This document shows positions 25,518 through 34,845 of a stretch of 64,000 bases of DNA, piece after piece; the first letter of the stretch is position 1, and the number at the start of each line of letters is the position of its first letter. The stretch is from positions 1-64,000 of the forward strand of contig CAZRBV010000005.1 of the NCBI GenBank assembly GCA_964598425.1, read 5' to 3'. The position numbers were made by a program, and so were the translations under genes. Source of the stretch: UBA12567 sp964598425. GTDB lineage: Bacteria > Planctomycetota > Phycisphaerae > Phycisphaerales > SM1A02. Under the pieces are notes generated by a model that saw only the letters and a program-made list of their open reading frames with translations, ran no database searches and had not been told where the DNA came from.

Positions 25518-25843
25518 TGGGGGCCGCGTATTCCTCAATAGATCAAACATCGCGATGGAGTAGGGCTGACGCGTACAACGGATCATCGGTTCGGGTGATT
25601 TGAGGCTTGAGGCGGTCCTTTTGCGGCCTTCGAGTTTTTCTCCATGCAAGAGGGGCTCCAATCCCCCCAGACGGAATGGGCCGCGCGAGCGGAACCTGCG
25701 ACCGCTGTACCCCCGGTGATGGCAATGAGAATGCGACTTCATCCGAGCGAATGGGGCGGTCTCGTGGATTGCAGAGAGAGGGTCGAGACCCCGCCGTCTC
25801 ACTGGACCCCACCGGCAACCTACGTATGACAAGGAGCAAGGCC
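25518..25843. other. Divergent intergenic region
   Basis: These 326 bp separate the PEP-CTERM pair from the small exported protein gene. A G/C-rich block near 25660-25690 carries the inverted words GGGGCTCC and CCCCCC, but no stable terminator or riboswitch pattern could be made out. The open frame running back through it (from 25607) has no ribosome site and no recognisable product. Confidence 0.35.
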
Positions 25844-26092
25844 ATGATTCCCATGTGCGCGATTGCTGTACTGACGATTTCGAATTCGATCAACACACCG
25901 GCTTCTCAGTGCTCTCGCACGAGCCTTGCAGTTGGCGATGTACTGGGGCTTCAGATGGTTGAGGTGCAAGGATTACCCACACCGCCCGCAATACGGGCGC
26001 GAGCGGCGCGATTGGCCCAAGCCAGCCAGACTGGCAGTTGGTGGCAGCTGCCCGACGAAAGCACTGTTGTCGCGCGTGGGATCGATCGATGA
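25844..26092 (+). CDS. Small exported protein of unknown function
   Basis: The ATG at 25844 has AAGGAG 7 bases upstream. The 82-residue product begins MIPMCAIAVLTISNS, a short hydrophobic signal sequence, then a hydrophilic stretch rich in Ala/Arg with the phrase SQTGSWWQLPDES. It is 100 bp ahead of the exported TIM-barrel-like protein and could be its partner. Whether it is made is uncertain; the ribosome site and signal sequence are the main support. Confidence 0.5.
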   Translation: MIPMCAIAVLTISNSINTPASQCSRTSLAVGDVLGLQMVEVQGLPTPPAIRARAARLAQASQTGSWWQLPDESTVVARGIDR

Positions 26093-26192
26093 ATCACTGA
26101 TTGGTGTCCGGACTTCGTTCGGGGTTGCCAGATCAGCTGAAGACAGGCAGTGAGCTCTATGACCGCTCCACCTCTTCGGCAGGATCCGACCC

Positions 26193-27803
26193 ATGAACAA
26201 CGCCATGACGCGTACCGCAACAGCAGCCTGTGTGATCACGCTGTGTTCTCTGGCCATCGAGACAGCCCATGCAGAAATGACTTGGGGGGGATGGCACCAT
26301 GGAGATGACCGGTTGGAGTTCTGGCTTGGGGATACCGAAGTCGGTCCTGTCGAATCCCTCTGGATCGCGCCGACAGATCGCATGCCGGGGCGGAATGTTC
26401 AGGTCTCGTTGGCCGCCGATGCAGCGAGCGGTACGCAGCACATGGCAGTGGTGTGGAGCGACGCGTCGGGCACGCCGCAATCGGCGAGGCTCATGCTTGA
26501 TGGAGTCGTGCCTGCCGGGTGGAACCCGCGAATGGTGTCGATGTCGTATCAGGGGATGGTGACTGAGGCAGAAACCGGTGTGATCGACCTGCCGGGCTTT
26601 GTCGCCAGGATGCTGATTACGCCGAGTGAGACGAACTACGCAAGGCGCACACTCTTTGAGGTGCAGGAGGAAGCGACGGAGCAGTCGGATCCCACAGAGT
26701 TCCTGCCTGGGGATACGGACAGCACCTTCACGGTTGATGCCAACGACATTCTTCAGGTCCTGACTCACTACGGCACCGATTGCGAAGGGATGATTCCGTG
26801 CCCTGGAGACGGGGATGCCAGCGGAGCGGTCAACATTGAGGATCTTCTCGCGGTCATTCGAAACTACGGAAGGGCTCTGCTCGCTGAAGACACCGCGCCC
26901 CGGCGTCTCTTGTTCTGGCAGCCCGTGGGCGGTTCGTGGCATGAAGAGGGCTTTCCCAATCACATCCATCCGCAGGTCTTTACGGATGAGGCAGGCTGGC
27001 AGGTGAACATCGATAAGCGAATCGGCCCGGTTGTAGACGAAATCGGAGCGGGGTCGTTTGACATGTGGTTTCATAACATTGCCGGATACTGGTATGACCA
27101 CGATCAGGTGTGGCCATCAGGCAATCTGCAATCGATGCTGTTCGAACAACTCGAGAAGGCGCGGCAGCAACGCCCCGGGCTCGTGCAGGATCTCCCCACG
27201 CTGGTCGAGTTTCTGCGACGAAACGACATCAACTACTACGCGTATCTCGGGATTCCTCGGTGCTGGGTCTCTCCCTGGGGAGTAGGCGGCTGGACGCCTC
27301 AGGAGGATCACGGAGACCCCGAAGCGATCAACCGGTTCTATGGTGAACTGTTGCAGCTTGGATTCAGTGGGATTGGGCACGATGCTGGGAAGCATGTTCC
27401 AGAAGACGCTCCATGGATGGCAGATGTCGTGCCCGAGCTTCATCGGCGCGGCACCGAGCTCTTCGTGGAAGCGATTCCAATGCGATCTCAGACACATCTT
27501 CTCGGCTTCAGTGTTGTGGCGGAACACCGCATGTGGGACCGCATGCCCGGCAACAATCCTGAAACGTATCTCACCGAAGAGGAAATCGTGGCCGCTGGCG
27601 GGCGGGCGATTCATATCATGACGTGGCCGCTTGACATGGCTCCTGGCGATGATGGCTACGATCCCGGGTTCGACTATACCCAGTGGCGGTGGGACACCGC
27701 CATGCAGTTGCTCTCGGAAGGCAAGACGGTTGCAATCGGACTTCGTGGCCTGCAGAACGCCGGATACCCGCTCGGCGATCTGGTCGCTGCTGCTCAGAAC
27801 TGA
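26193..27803 (+). CDS. Exported glycosidase-like protein with internal dockerin-like pair
   Basis: The product has 536 residues. A signal peptide (1-27) ends near AHA-EM. Residues 28-160 are a beta-rich domain. Residues 168-225 are a pair of dockerin-like EF-hand segments (GDTDSTFTVDANDILQVL and GDGDASGAVNIEDLLAVI), here in the middle rather than at the end of the protein. Residues 235-536 resemble a TIM-barrel domain of hydrolase type, with many Trp/Tyr and acidic residues (FDMWFHNIAGYWYDH, GFSGIGHDAG, ELFVEAIPM). No glycoside hydrolase family could be named. A secreted carbohydrate-active role is inferred. It is convergent with the polymerase gene. Confidence 0.65.
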   Translation: MNNAMTRTATAACVITLCSLAIETAHAEMTWGGWHHGDDRLEFWLGDTEVGPVESLWIAPTDRMPGRNVQVSLAADAASGTQHMAVVWSDASGTPQSARLMLDGVVPAGWNPRMVSMSYQGMVTEAETGVIDLPGFVARMLITPSETNYARRTLFEVQEEATEQSDPTEFLPGDTDSTFTVDANDILQVLTHYGTDCEGMIPCPGDGDASGAVNIEDLLAVIRNYGRALLAEDTAPRRLLFWQPVGGSWHEEGFPNHIHPQVFTDEAGWQVNIDKRIGPVVDEIGAGSFDMWFHNIAGYWYDHDQVWPSGNLQSMLFEQLEKARQQRPGLVQDLPTLVEFLRRNDINYYAYLGIPRCWVSPWGVGGWTPQEDHGDPEAINRFYGELLQLGFSGIGHDAGKHVPEDAPWMADVVPELHRRGTELFVEAIPMRSQTHLLGFSVVAEHRMWDRMPGNNPETYLTEEEIVAAGGRAIHIMTWPLDMAPGDDGYDPGFDYTQWRWDTAMQLLSEGKTVAIGLRGLQNAGYPLGDLVAAAQN

Positions 27804-27819
27804 TTCGCGCTCTCAGTGA

Positions 27820-29232
27820 TCAAGCCAGCTGCTCAGAACCTGCGGCTGGTGCGGCGTCATCATCCCAATCCTCCTCGGGGAAGAGCGGGTCCCAGGATTC
27901 CTCGGGATCGGTCTGGTACATCGCGCCAAAGAACATGGCGATGAATCCTGCAATGCGCATGCCGTAGAAGGCACCAATGAAGGCCATGAGTCCATTCCAC
28001 AAGAAGAGCGCCGCTTCGCCGCGCGAAAAGGCGATGGTCTGTCCAAGTGCGCAACCGCATGGAATGATGATGAACGGCCGATGCAGCGCTGTCACAGTTC
28101 TTTCATCGAGGGCCCTGACGATAAGGCCCATAACGATGGCGTAAAACGGTAGCGCAAGCCACGGGAAGTCGTGGGCGATGTGACCGATGATGCCAGGACC
28201 GACGTTGAATACATCGCCGGATCCCTTTCGCCGAATGGCGCCATCGTGCACCATGTCCTTGGCCAATGGATAGGGTTTGTTGGGCCAGATGACGCGGGGG
28301 ATCGGCATGGCGACCAGAAACTTCACCTGGTGCATGAAAACATACGGATAGGCATGACCGTACGTTTCGATTGCCCACATGCTGAGGGGGCCGGCATTCT
28401 GCCCGGTGAGCACTGCCGTCAGGCCCGAAGTGATGTCCTCGACATTGAGCTCGGTGAGCCGTGTGATTCGGTCGCCAATACTCTGATGCTCGTATGCACC
28501 ACCACTTCGCCGCGTCGCCGTGTAGGCGGTCAGCACAAACAGACCGATCAGCCCGAAGATGGTGACCTTGCGAATGAGCGTGTGCAGCGGAAACCGCCGC
28601 CAGTATGCGTAGTAAATCGCCCAGCCGAATCCCAGTGGAACACCGATCGTGCCTCGGCGGCCGAAGGATTGATACGACACCGCCGTCAGGGCGAGCAGGA
28701 GAATGCCGAACGCCAGCCCGATGTAGATCGGGTTGCGGAAGTCTCTCGACCAGGCCCATGCCGCCGTCGCAGCGCACGCCGTCAGGACGCCAGCGCCTGC
28801 TTGCGAGGCGAGGATGCCGATGAGCGGGATCCACATCAGCACCATTTTCATAAACGCCCCGATGCCGAGCAGAAGCAGCGACAAGGCAAACCACCCACCG
28901 GCTGCCCCGTCCCAGTCTCCCTTTCCGATTCCGCGGACGTAACGCAGGACGCCCCAGTCGCGGGCGTATGACCACTCGAAAAGGATCAGGAACAGGGTCG
29001 CCATGAAGGCGAAGATCATCGGCGTGATCGTCTTGTCATCTGGCTCCAGATTGCCGTAAATGCTGAAGGCCAGGCCGAGAATGCTGCTGGTCAGCTGGAA
29101 GATTGTGAAACCAGCCAGGAACACCGTGTGAATGCTGAGCAGCTCAGCGCGGCGCCGAGCCGCCAGCTTGATAACCCGGACAACGATCCAGACGATGAGG
29201 CAGGCGAGATAGAGGGAAACGATGAATCGCAT
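27820..29232 (-). CDS. Polysaccharide (O-antigen-type) polymerase-like membrane protein
   Basis: The product is a 470-residue inner-membrane protein with about twelve helices. A large periplasmic loop around residues 255-345 has the PRVIWPNKPYPLAKDM signature seen in oligosaccharide repeat-unit polymerases (Wzy-like), with an acidic cytoplasmic tail. Wzy-type enzymes join lipid-linked repeat units in the periplasm. It is the last gene of a minus-strand run led by a porin and signalling proteins, with a 59-bp gap from the phosphatase gene. This hints that polymer production is tied to that signalling unit (inference). No flippase or glycosyltransferase is nearby. Confidence 0.72.
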   Translation of the reverse strand: MRFIVSLYLACLIVWIVVRVIKLAARRRAELLSIHTVFLAGFTIFQLTSSILGLAFSIYGNLEPDDKTITPMIFAFMATLFLILFEWSYARDWGVLRYVRGIGKGDWDGAAGGWFALSLLLLGIGAFMKMVLMWIPLIGILASQAGAGVLTACAATAAWAWSRDFRNPIYIGLAFGILLLALTAVSYQSFGRRGTIGVPLGFGWAIYYAYWRRFPLHTLIRKVTIFGLIGLFVLTAYTATRRSGGAYEHQSIGDRITRLTELNVEDITSGLTAVLTGQNAGPLSMWAIETYGHAYPYVFMHQVKFLVAMPIPRVIWPNKPYPLAKDMVHDGAIRRKGSGDVFNVGPGIIGHIAHDFPWLALPFYAIVMGLIVRALDERTVTALHRPFIIIPCGCALGQTIAFSRGEAALFLWNGLMAFIGAFYGMRIAGFIAMFFGAMYQTDPEESWDPLFPEEDWDDDAAPAAGSEQLA

Positions 29233-29291
29233 GGTGAGATGCCCTGGCGGGGAAAGATCATATGCGGATCGACCAAGCGGGCACGATTGGA

Positions 29292-30560
29292 TCAGGGAAT
29301 GCGGCGTACGGCGAGAATTGTTCGATCGTCCTGCGGCGGCTGGCCATTTCGGAAGGTCTCGATGTCGCCTCGCAGCTCCTCCAGCGTCTCGACGATCGGC
29401 CGCGAGGGCTCATCCGCGAGCAGGTCCGCCAGTCTTTCGATTCCGTAAAAGCCCCCGTCCGCATCGAGTGCCTCGAAAATCCCATCGCTCGGAATGGCGA
29501 GGATGTCGCCCGGCTTCATGTCGATGCGAGTCGTGGCATCTGCATCAATCTGCTCCAACACACCCAGTGGGGGAACGTCTGCGTCGTACGTGACCACTTC
29601 GCCATCAGCGCGAACCAGCAACATCGGACCGTGTCCCGCCGCCAGCGAGTGCACGGCTCCGCCTGCGGCATCGAGTTGTCCAAACCAACCGGTGACGAAC
29701 TGCATCGGAGATGTGTCCTGCCACAGCTGGGTATTGAGCTCTGAGACCATGTCCAGAAGGGGGGCGTTCAGACGAACGGCCATACGAAGCATGGATCGCA
29801 CTTGCGTGACCGAAATGGCAGGGCCGATTCCGTGACCGGTTGCGTCTCCGACCATGAGCATCGCGCCGCCATCGATATCGATTGCATCGTAGGCATCGCC
29901 TCCGGTCGCATCGGCGGGCATACTCCATCCGTGGATTTCCCAGCCATCCAACTCTGGAAACGTGTTCGGGAAGGTTGCTGCCTGGATCTTTCTCGCGATG
30001 TCCAGATCATGTTGGAGCTTGACCAGTTCGAGTCGGTCTGCGAGGAGTCGTGACCGGCGCATCGCGACGGCCGATTGGGCAGCAAGTGCCGAAGCGATGT
30101 TTTCGCATTCTTCTCCGAATGGACCGGCTCGTCTATTGAGAACCTGCGCGACGCCCACGAGCTCACCGACGTCGGTGGCGACCAGTGGAATCGTCAGCAG
30201 ATTACGGGTTCGGTATCCCGTTTTCTCGTCGACACCTCGATAGAAACGGTCATCGGCATAGGCATCCGAAATGTTGATGATCTCTCGTGACTCGCCCGCC
30301 GCCCCGGCGATTCCCGTTCCAAGGGGGACGCGAATATCATCTAACGACTCCATCAACACGCCGTCTGGACCGTGTCCTGCAACTGCAACGAGTTCGTTGT
30401 CCTTCGCGCGAAACTCAAACACGGTAGCCCGTTCAGCTTCAAGAATGTCACGAAGGCAGTCTGCGACGCGGCAAATGACAGCCTGCGGTTCGTCGGTGCT
30501 GCCAAGTACGCGGCTGACTTCGAGAATGCAATCGATTTGTTCGCGTGAGATATCCGGCAT
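29292..30560 (-). CDS. GAF-domain PP2C-type (SpoIIE/RsbU-like) phosphatase
   Basis: The product has 422 residues and no membrane helix. A GAF sensory domain occupies residues 10-170 (with GTGIAGAAGESREIINI and TIPLVA). A short coiled linker (171-195) leads to the SpoIIE phosphatase domain, with metal Asp222 in GGDAYD, Asp239 in VGDATGHG, and a later GDILAIPSDGIFEA. Such enzymes dephosphorylate anti-sigma antagonists or related STAS proteins. It lies 20 bp after the cyclase gene, so the two signalling proteins are co-transcribed. No STAS or anti-sigma kinase gene is in the window, so its target must be elsewhere. Confidence 0.9.
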   Translation of the reverse strand: MPDISREQIDCILEVSRVLGSTDEPQAVICRVADCLRDILEAERATVFEFRAKDNELVAVAGHGPDGVLMESLDDIRVPLGTGIAGAAGESREIINISDAYADDRFYRGVDEKTGYRTRNLLTIPLVATDVGELVGVAQVLNRRAGPFGEECENIASALAAQSAVAMRRSRLLADRLELVKLQHDLDIARKIQAATFPNTFPELDGWEIHGWSMPADATGGDAYDAIDIDGGAMLMVGDATGHGIGPAISVTQVRSMLRMAVRLNAPLLDMVSELNTQLWQDTSPMQFVTGWFGQLDAAGGAVHSLAAGHGPMLLVRADGEVVTYDADVPPLGVLEQIDADATTRIDMKPGDILAIPSDGIFEALDADGGFYGIERLADLLADEPSRPIVETLEELRGDIETFRNGQPPQDDRTILAVRRIP

Positions 30561-30580
30561 GTGGAGTCCTGTTGGAGAGA

Positions 30581-33250
30581 CTACTTCTCTTGCAGCCGCA
30601 GCGCGTGTGGCATCGGGTCCGACGCATCCCGTACGACCTCGGCAAACCTTCTGGTAATCGCTGTGGTGCCGCCAATCGCCTCGAGATCCTCCAGAGACGC
30701 TCGTGCGGCCGCTCGGTTTCCTTCTCGGATTGCGGCGGCAAGCGCTGCCCGCCGTGTGACTACCTCGGCCGATTCCGTCGGGATCGAGAGGGTCCAGGAA
30801 TCAACGATGGCTCTTTTTCCAACGACCTGAATCGGCCCGACCTCGATGAAGGGCAGGTCGGCATCGGCTGCCAATACCTGCGTTCGACCATCCAGCAGGA
30901 TGGACGTTCCCAATTGTTTGTTGGCCGACTCCAACCGAGCGGCGAGATTGGCTACGTCGCCGATGACGGTGTAGTCATTCAGCCGTGGTGGGGCGCCGCA
31001 GTCTCCAACCAGCGCCTCGCCAGTGGCGATACCGATCCGCAAGCCGAGTTGAGGTTGATTCAGCGCTGGATCTGCGTTGATCGTAGTCATGAACTCCTGA
31101 CACTCAATGGCCGCGTGGCAGGCGAGCGCTGCCTGATCCGACTGGATTCCAAAGGCCGACCAGAAGGCAAGGAATCCGTCGCCGAGAAACTTGTTGAGAT
31201 AGGCATCACGTGATGTGACGCGATCGGTCAGGCCAGCCATACAGCGATTGAGAAGTGCGACTGTTTGCTCGCTTCCGAGCCGCTCGCTGATCTGGGTGAA
31301 TCCGGCGAGGTCCCCGAACATGACGCACACCTCGCGGCGAACACCGAGCATGCTGAGCGCATTCGGGTCTCGGGCCAGCTCGTCAACGAGGGCCTCTGGG
31401 ACGCGGGCCCGGAACTGTCGTGTGACTCGCCGTTTCTCTTGCTGCACCAGCATCGCTCGAGATCCGGTTCCGGTTGCCCACGAGAGCGTCATGGCGACAA
31501 TGGGAGCAGCAGCGGGAAGCACAACCGATTCGTACGAGAACATCGCGATCAGGCTGATGACCCACAGTGCCAGGAGGCCACACGATGCCGCTGTAGCGGG
31601 CCACGGCCCGAGTGAGGCGACAAGGATTGCAATGAGAAGGCCGAGTCCTGCCGAGGCGGCCGGTGACCACCACCGCGGCCCTTCACGCAAGGAGCGATCT
31701 TGAAGCACCATGTCTGCGAGGGCCGCATGAACCATGACGCCCGGCGTTCGCGGACCGGCAGCCGTTGGGATGAAGTCAGCGACCGTACCGGTTGCCGTCC
31801 AGCCGACGAAAACGAGTCGATCCTGCACGGCATCGCGAAGCGTTTGTTCAACCTGCGTGATGCGTTCGGTCGCCTCTCGTGCCGCTTCGCCCGCGATGCG
31901 CCAATCAAGCATGCGGGTGAGAAGATCACGCTCCGCCTCATCGAGGTGCTCGAGCTCAGACTCAAGGGCCTTACGGCTGCGGATGTCGCCGAGGGTGAAG
32001 TCGACCTCATCGGCAACTTCCCGCTGCAGTTCTTCCGAGAGCCAGTCATCGGCCTCCATTGCCGGGTCCATGCGAATGCCCCGGATCAGATCACGCGAGG
32101 CTTCCGCTTGGAGGTCTCTGGCTTGCTCACGTGTCTGCCGAGCTCTGGCGAGAAGAACAATCTCGCCAATGGAGATGTGCCCGGTAAACCTCGCATCATC
32201 TTCGAGCGTTCGATGAAGATCTGGCCAGTCCATTCCGTGGCTGCTTCGAGGCCAGCACAGGGTGATTGCGTCGCCGCTCAGCGGAAGCCGTACATCTCCG
32301 ATGGCAACCGCATCATCTTCAACGACGTACGGAGTGTCTGCTCCGAGAAAACGCCGAACCGCCGCTATGCCGAGGGGAGGTACGCGCTCTCCGTGACCGA
32401 TGGGCTGAGTAGGAAGCAAGTGACGCACTCCGCCGTCGGAACTTCGGCGGGCGATGTTGACATACCCGGATCCTCCCGCTCCCTCACCAAACTCCGGCAG
32501 CGGGAAACGGTCACTGGGGGATGGTTGGTGTGCCGGCCCGCCGGAGATTCCTCCTGGAAGGGCCGACCGACCCTGGTGTTGCCGAAGTGCCGCGTCAATG
32601 AGCGGCTCCATCGCGCCGCGCTCGTTGCCAGCGAGTTCAAGTACACGCTGTTGATCCGCTGTCGTTGTGGCGAGGTCGAAGATGGCGCGGCGGCGAAGGA
32701 GATGCAGCGTATCGGTCGCGGCATCCGGACCACCAATCCGGGGATCACGCGAGAGGTCGCTCCGCATGCCATCAAGCGTCTGCTCAAGTATCTCTGGCGA
32801 TCCGCCGGCGGCCGTCCATCTCGCCTCAAGCTCATCGGGCATGAGCAGCACGCCCAGTACGATGTTGTGATCGATGGCGTCGGCCAGGAGTTGATCGTGA
32901 TTGGTCTGGATAGGTGGAGGCCCGGGATGCCACGTGGCCTGTTGGGGATCGGCCAGATCAAGATCAACGGCGATCGTTCGAGCTCCGGCCCGTCTGAGTT
33001 CATGCAGCGCACCGGCGAGGTCGGCTCGCGGCCAGGGCCACCGTCCCAATCGTTCCAGCGCCCGGTCATCAATGTCGGCCATGACAATCTCGGGCGACAT
33101 CGGCTCTGTGTCCCGGGGAAGATGTTGCTGTTCGAGATCCAGCAACCGCTCGTTCCAGCCGTGAAATCCTCCGGTCACATCGATCAAAACGACGATGAGG
33201 GTCGCCGTCACCGCTGAGAGAAGAACGCTGCTACTGGTGTTGCCCATCAC
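30581..33250 (-). CDS. CHASE2-domain adenylate/guanylate cyclase (class III)
   Basis: The product has 889 residues. An N-terminal membrane helix (8-25) leads to a periplasmic CHASE2 sensor (35-525), with DIDDRALERLGRWPWPR and the closing DRLVFVGWTATGTVADF. Charged helical insertions (about 365-475) enlarge it. Three more membrane helices span 530-595. The class III cyclase domain (635-800) has metal Asp647 (FGDLAGFT) and Asp691, substrate Lys687 in NKFLGDGF, and NDYTVIGDVANLAARLE; the Lys/Thr pair favours ATP, so cAMP is the likely product. It lies between the FecR and phosphatase genes. The start is GTG at 33250 or ATG at 33247; neither has a strong ribosome site. Confidence 0.92.
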   Translation of the reverse strand: MMGNTSSSVLLSAVTATLIVVLIDVTGGFHGWNERLLDLEQQHLPRDTEPMSPEIVMADIDDRALERLGRWPWPRADLAGALHELRRAGARTIAVDLDLADPQQATWHPGPPPIQTNHDQLLADAIDHNIVLGVLLMPDELEARWTAAGGSPEILEQTLDGMRSDLSRDPRIGGPDAATDTLHLLRRRAIFDLATTTADQQRVLELAGNERGAMEPLIDAALRQHQGRSALPGGISGGPAHQPSPSDRFPLPEFGEGAGGSGYVNIARRSSDGGVRHLLPTQPIGHGERVPPLGIAAVRRFLGADTPYVVEDDAVAIGDVRLPLSGDAITLCWPRSSHGMDWPDLHRTLEDDARFTGHISIGEIVLLARARQTREQARDLQAEASRDLIRGIRMDPAMEADDWLSEELQREVADEVDFTLGDIRSRKALESELEHLDEAERDLLTRMLDWRIAGEAAREATERITQVEQTLRDAVQDRLVFVGWTATGTVADFIPTAAGPRTPGVMVHAALADMVLQDRSLREGPRWWSPAASAGLGLLIAILVASLGPWPATAASCGLLALWVISLIAMFSYESVVLPAAAPIVAMTLSWATGTGSRAMLVQQEKRRVTRQFRARVPEALVDELARDPNALSMLGVRREVCVMFGDLAGFTQISERLGSEQTVALLNRCMAGLTDRVTSRDAYLNKFLGDGFLAFWSAFGIQSDQAALACHAAIECQEFMTTINADPALNQPQLGLRIGIATGEALVGDCGAPPRLNDYTVIGDVANLAARLESANKQLGTSILLDGRTQVLAADADLPFIEVGPIQVVGKRAIVDSWTLSIPTESAEVVTRRAALAAAIREGNRAAARASLEDLEAIGGTTAITRRFAEVVRDASDPMPHALRLQEK

Positions 33251-33321
33251 GCTGCTGGCAGCGTAGCAAGGATGGCCCCAGTGGGCTCCCCTGCGGGAAA
33301 GAGGGCTGGCTCAGGCGCGAG

Positions 33322-34845
33322 TCACGGACACCACGCGCAGTCGCCGCCATCGGGCAGCTCGTAGGTGCCATCGGCTGGACCGTACTGCAGGGCCTGCCCG
33401 TACGGAGTGAGCCCTGGCTGATAGCCCGGCGGCTGGTACTCGTTATAGAGCACCGCGTTCATTGCGTTGGCGAATGCCTCTCGGCAGACTTCAATCTTGT
33501 TGCCATCGCCATCGAAGGTTGTGACGCAGAACTCGTTGACGATGGTCATCATCGTTCGAAGATCGGTGTCACCGGTGAATGGTTGCCCGGTCCATTGCCC
33601 GTCACCGTAGTCGAGGATCGCGGCATAGGTTCCTGGAATAGGGCTGTCCCCATTGGGCAGATCAACCCCAAATGGAATGGTCATGTACTCGTGGCCGTCC
33701 TGACCCTCGTGGATGTACTCGATGCGAGATGAATCGTGAAAACCTGTTGCGTTGAAGAGTCCGGACTCAAATCTGGCCGCGACGCGGTGGCCCGCAGGAT
33801 TGTATGGGTCAAGCGGCCCGACATCCTTGAGTTTCATATCCCAGTAGAGCGCCGTTGCAACCGATCCCATGTCCTCGGGAAGCACAACACCGTTGGGAGG
33901 GAAGTACCACGAGAAGCCGTCCTGAATAAAGGGGTCGCCGAATTCCTCTTCAAGGATCTCGTCGGCGATGGCTTGCTGCTGATCGGCCAGCAAGACGCGG
34001 ACCGACTGATTGATGGGATTGGCGTTGGAAACAGCCTGCGTCGTCTGGTCAGGGGCGTCTTGTTTATCCTGTGACTCTGTGGCTTGCAGCGGGGGTGGTC
34101 CAGATGCTTCCATGGCGCCAGCAACAGCAGGATCTGGCGTCTTCTGAGTCGAGATGGCATCGCCCGACATCAGGTGGGAGACCTTGCTGCCGTAATAGCG
34201 CATGGCGATTGCGTTCATCGCATTGGTGCGGGCGCCGAAGACCTGCGTGCCGTGCAAGGCGCTATGCCCAACGGCCATGCCAGTGCCCCGCACAGCCAGG
34301 GCACCCGAAGGCGTGAGCACCGAGAAGTCGTTTGTCAGGCCGACTTGTCCGACTTCAATGTCTGCGCGTCCGCGATTGACCTGCACCATGGTCTTGAGCG
34401 TGTCGCCGGCGTGCGTGATCTGGGGAAGCGTGACACGCGATCCGCTGTCAACAAACACATGCGAGTTGATGCCGACCCGAAGCATCATCCATGAATGCAG
34501 CCCGGTGCGAATCATCGCACCTGGTTCAAGGATGTCGTCCTTGGCGGCTTTCTTCCACTTCGCCTTGTCTCCCGATCGCCACTGAACCTTTCCAGTGTGC
34601 TCCATGATGACCGCGCGAAGAATGCGCGTCTCATTGTCCGGCAGCGCCTCGGCAGCCTTGAGAGCAATCTTCTTGAGCGCCGCAAGGCGAGCTTGAATGG
34701 CGTCCTTGCTGTTTGTGGCGACGGGTTGGAGACTCTGTCCGACTGTCGTCGTTTCAACGGGAGCTTCCTGCGCGCCGACCCACAAGCCGAGTGTCAGCGA
34801 TGCAGCCATTGCTGTGGTCCACGTGATTGAGCGTGTGATCGTCAT
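33322..34845 (-). CDS. FecR-domain exported protein
   Basis: The product has 507 residues with a signal peptide (1-25, ending near GAQ-EA). Residues 60-190 form a FecR-type domain (TGKVQWRSGDKAKWKKAAK; ILEPGAMIRTGLHSWMMLRV; DFSVLTPSGALAVRGT), a periplasmic beta-domain often paired with CHASE2 cyclases. A low-complexity Pro/Gln linker follows (235-290), then a strand-rich C-terminal half with a dense Gly/Asp/Tyr content. It overlaps the upstream lipoprotein gene by 4 bases and lies 72 bp before the cyclase gene. It may feed a periplasmic signal to the CHASE2 sensor (inference). Confidence 0.82.
   Translation of the reverse strand: MTITRSITWTTAMAASLTLGLWVGAQEAPVETTTVGQSLQPVATNSKDAIQARLAALKKIALKAAEALPDNETRILRAVIMEHTGKVQWRSGDKAKWKKAAKDDILEPGAMIRTGLHSWMMLRVGINSHVFVDSGSRVTLPQITHAGDTLKTMVQVNRGRADIEVGQVGLTNDFSVLTPSGALAVRGTGMAVGHSALHGTQVFGARTNAMNAIAMRYYGSKVSHLMSGDAISTQKTPDPAVAGAMEASGPPPLQATESQDKQDAPDQTTQAVSNANPINQSVRVLLADQQQAIADEILEEEFGDPFIQDGFSWYFPPNGVVLPEDMGSVATALYWDMKLKDVGPLDPYNPAGHRVAARFESGLFNATGFHDSSRIEYIHEGQDGHEYMTIPFGVDLPNGDSPIPGTYAAILDYGDGQWTGQPFTGDTDLRTMMTIVNEFCVTTFDGDGNKIEVCREAFANAMNAVLYNEYQPPGYQPGLTPYGQALQYGPADGTYELPDGGDCAWCP

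Noticed and set aside
31700..33217. 505-residue open frame on the plus strand
   Set aside because: It lies antisense to the CHASE2 cyclase gene, which has complete domain motifs. The product has no recognisable domain, and long antisense frames are common at this G+C.
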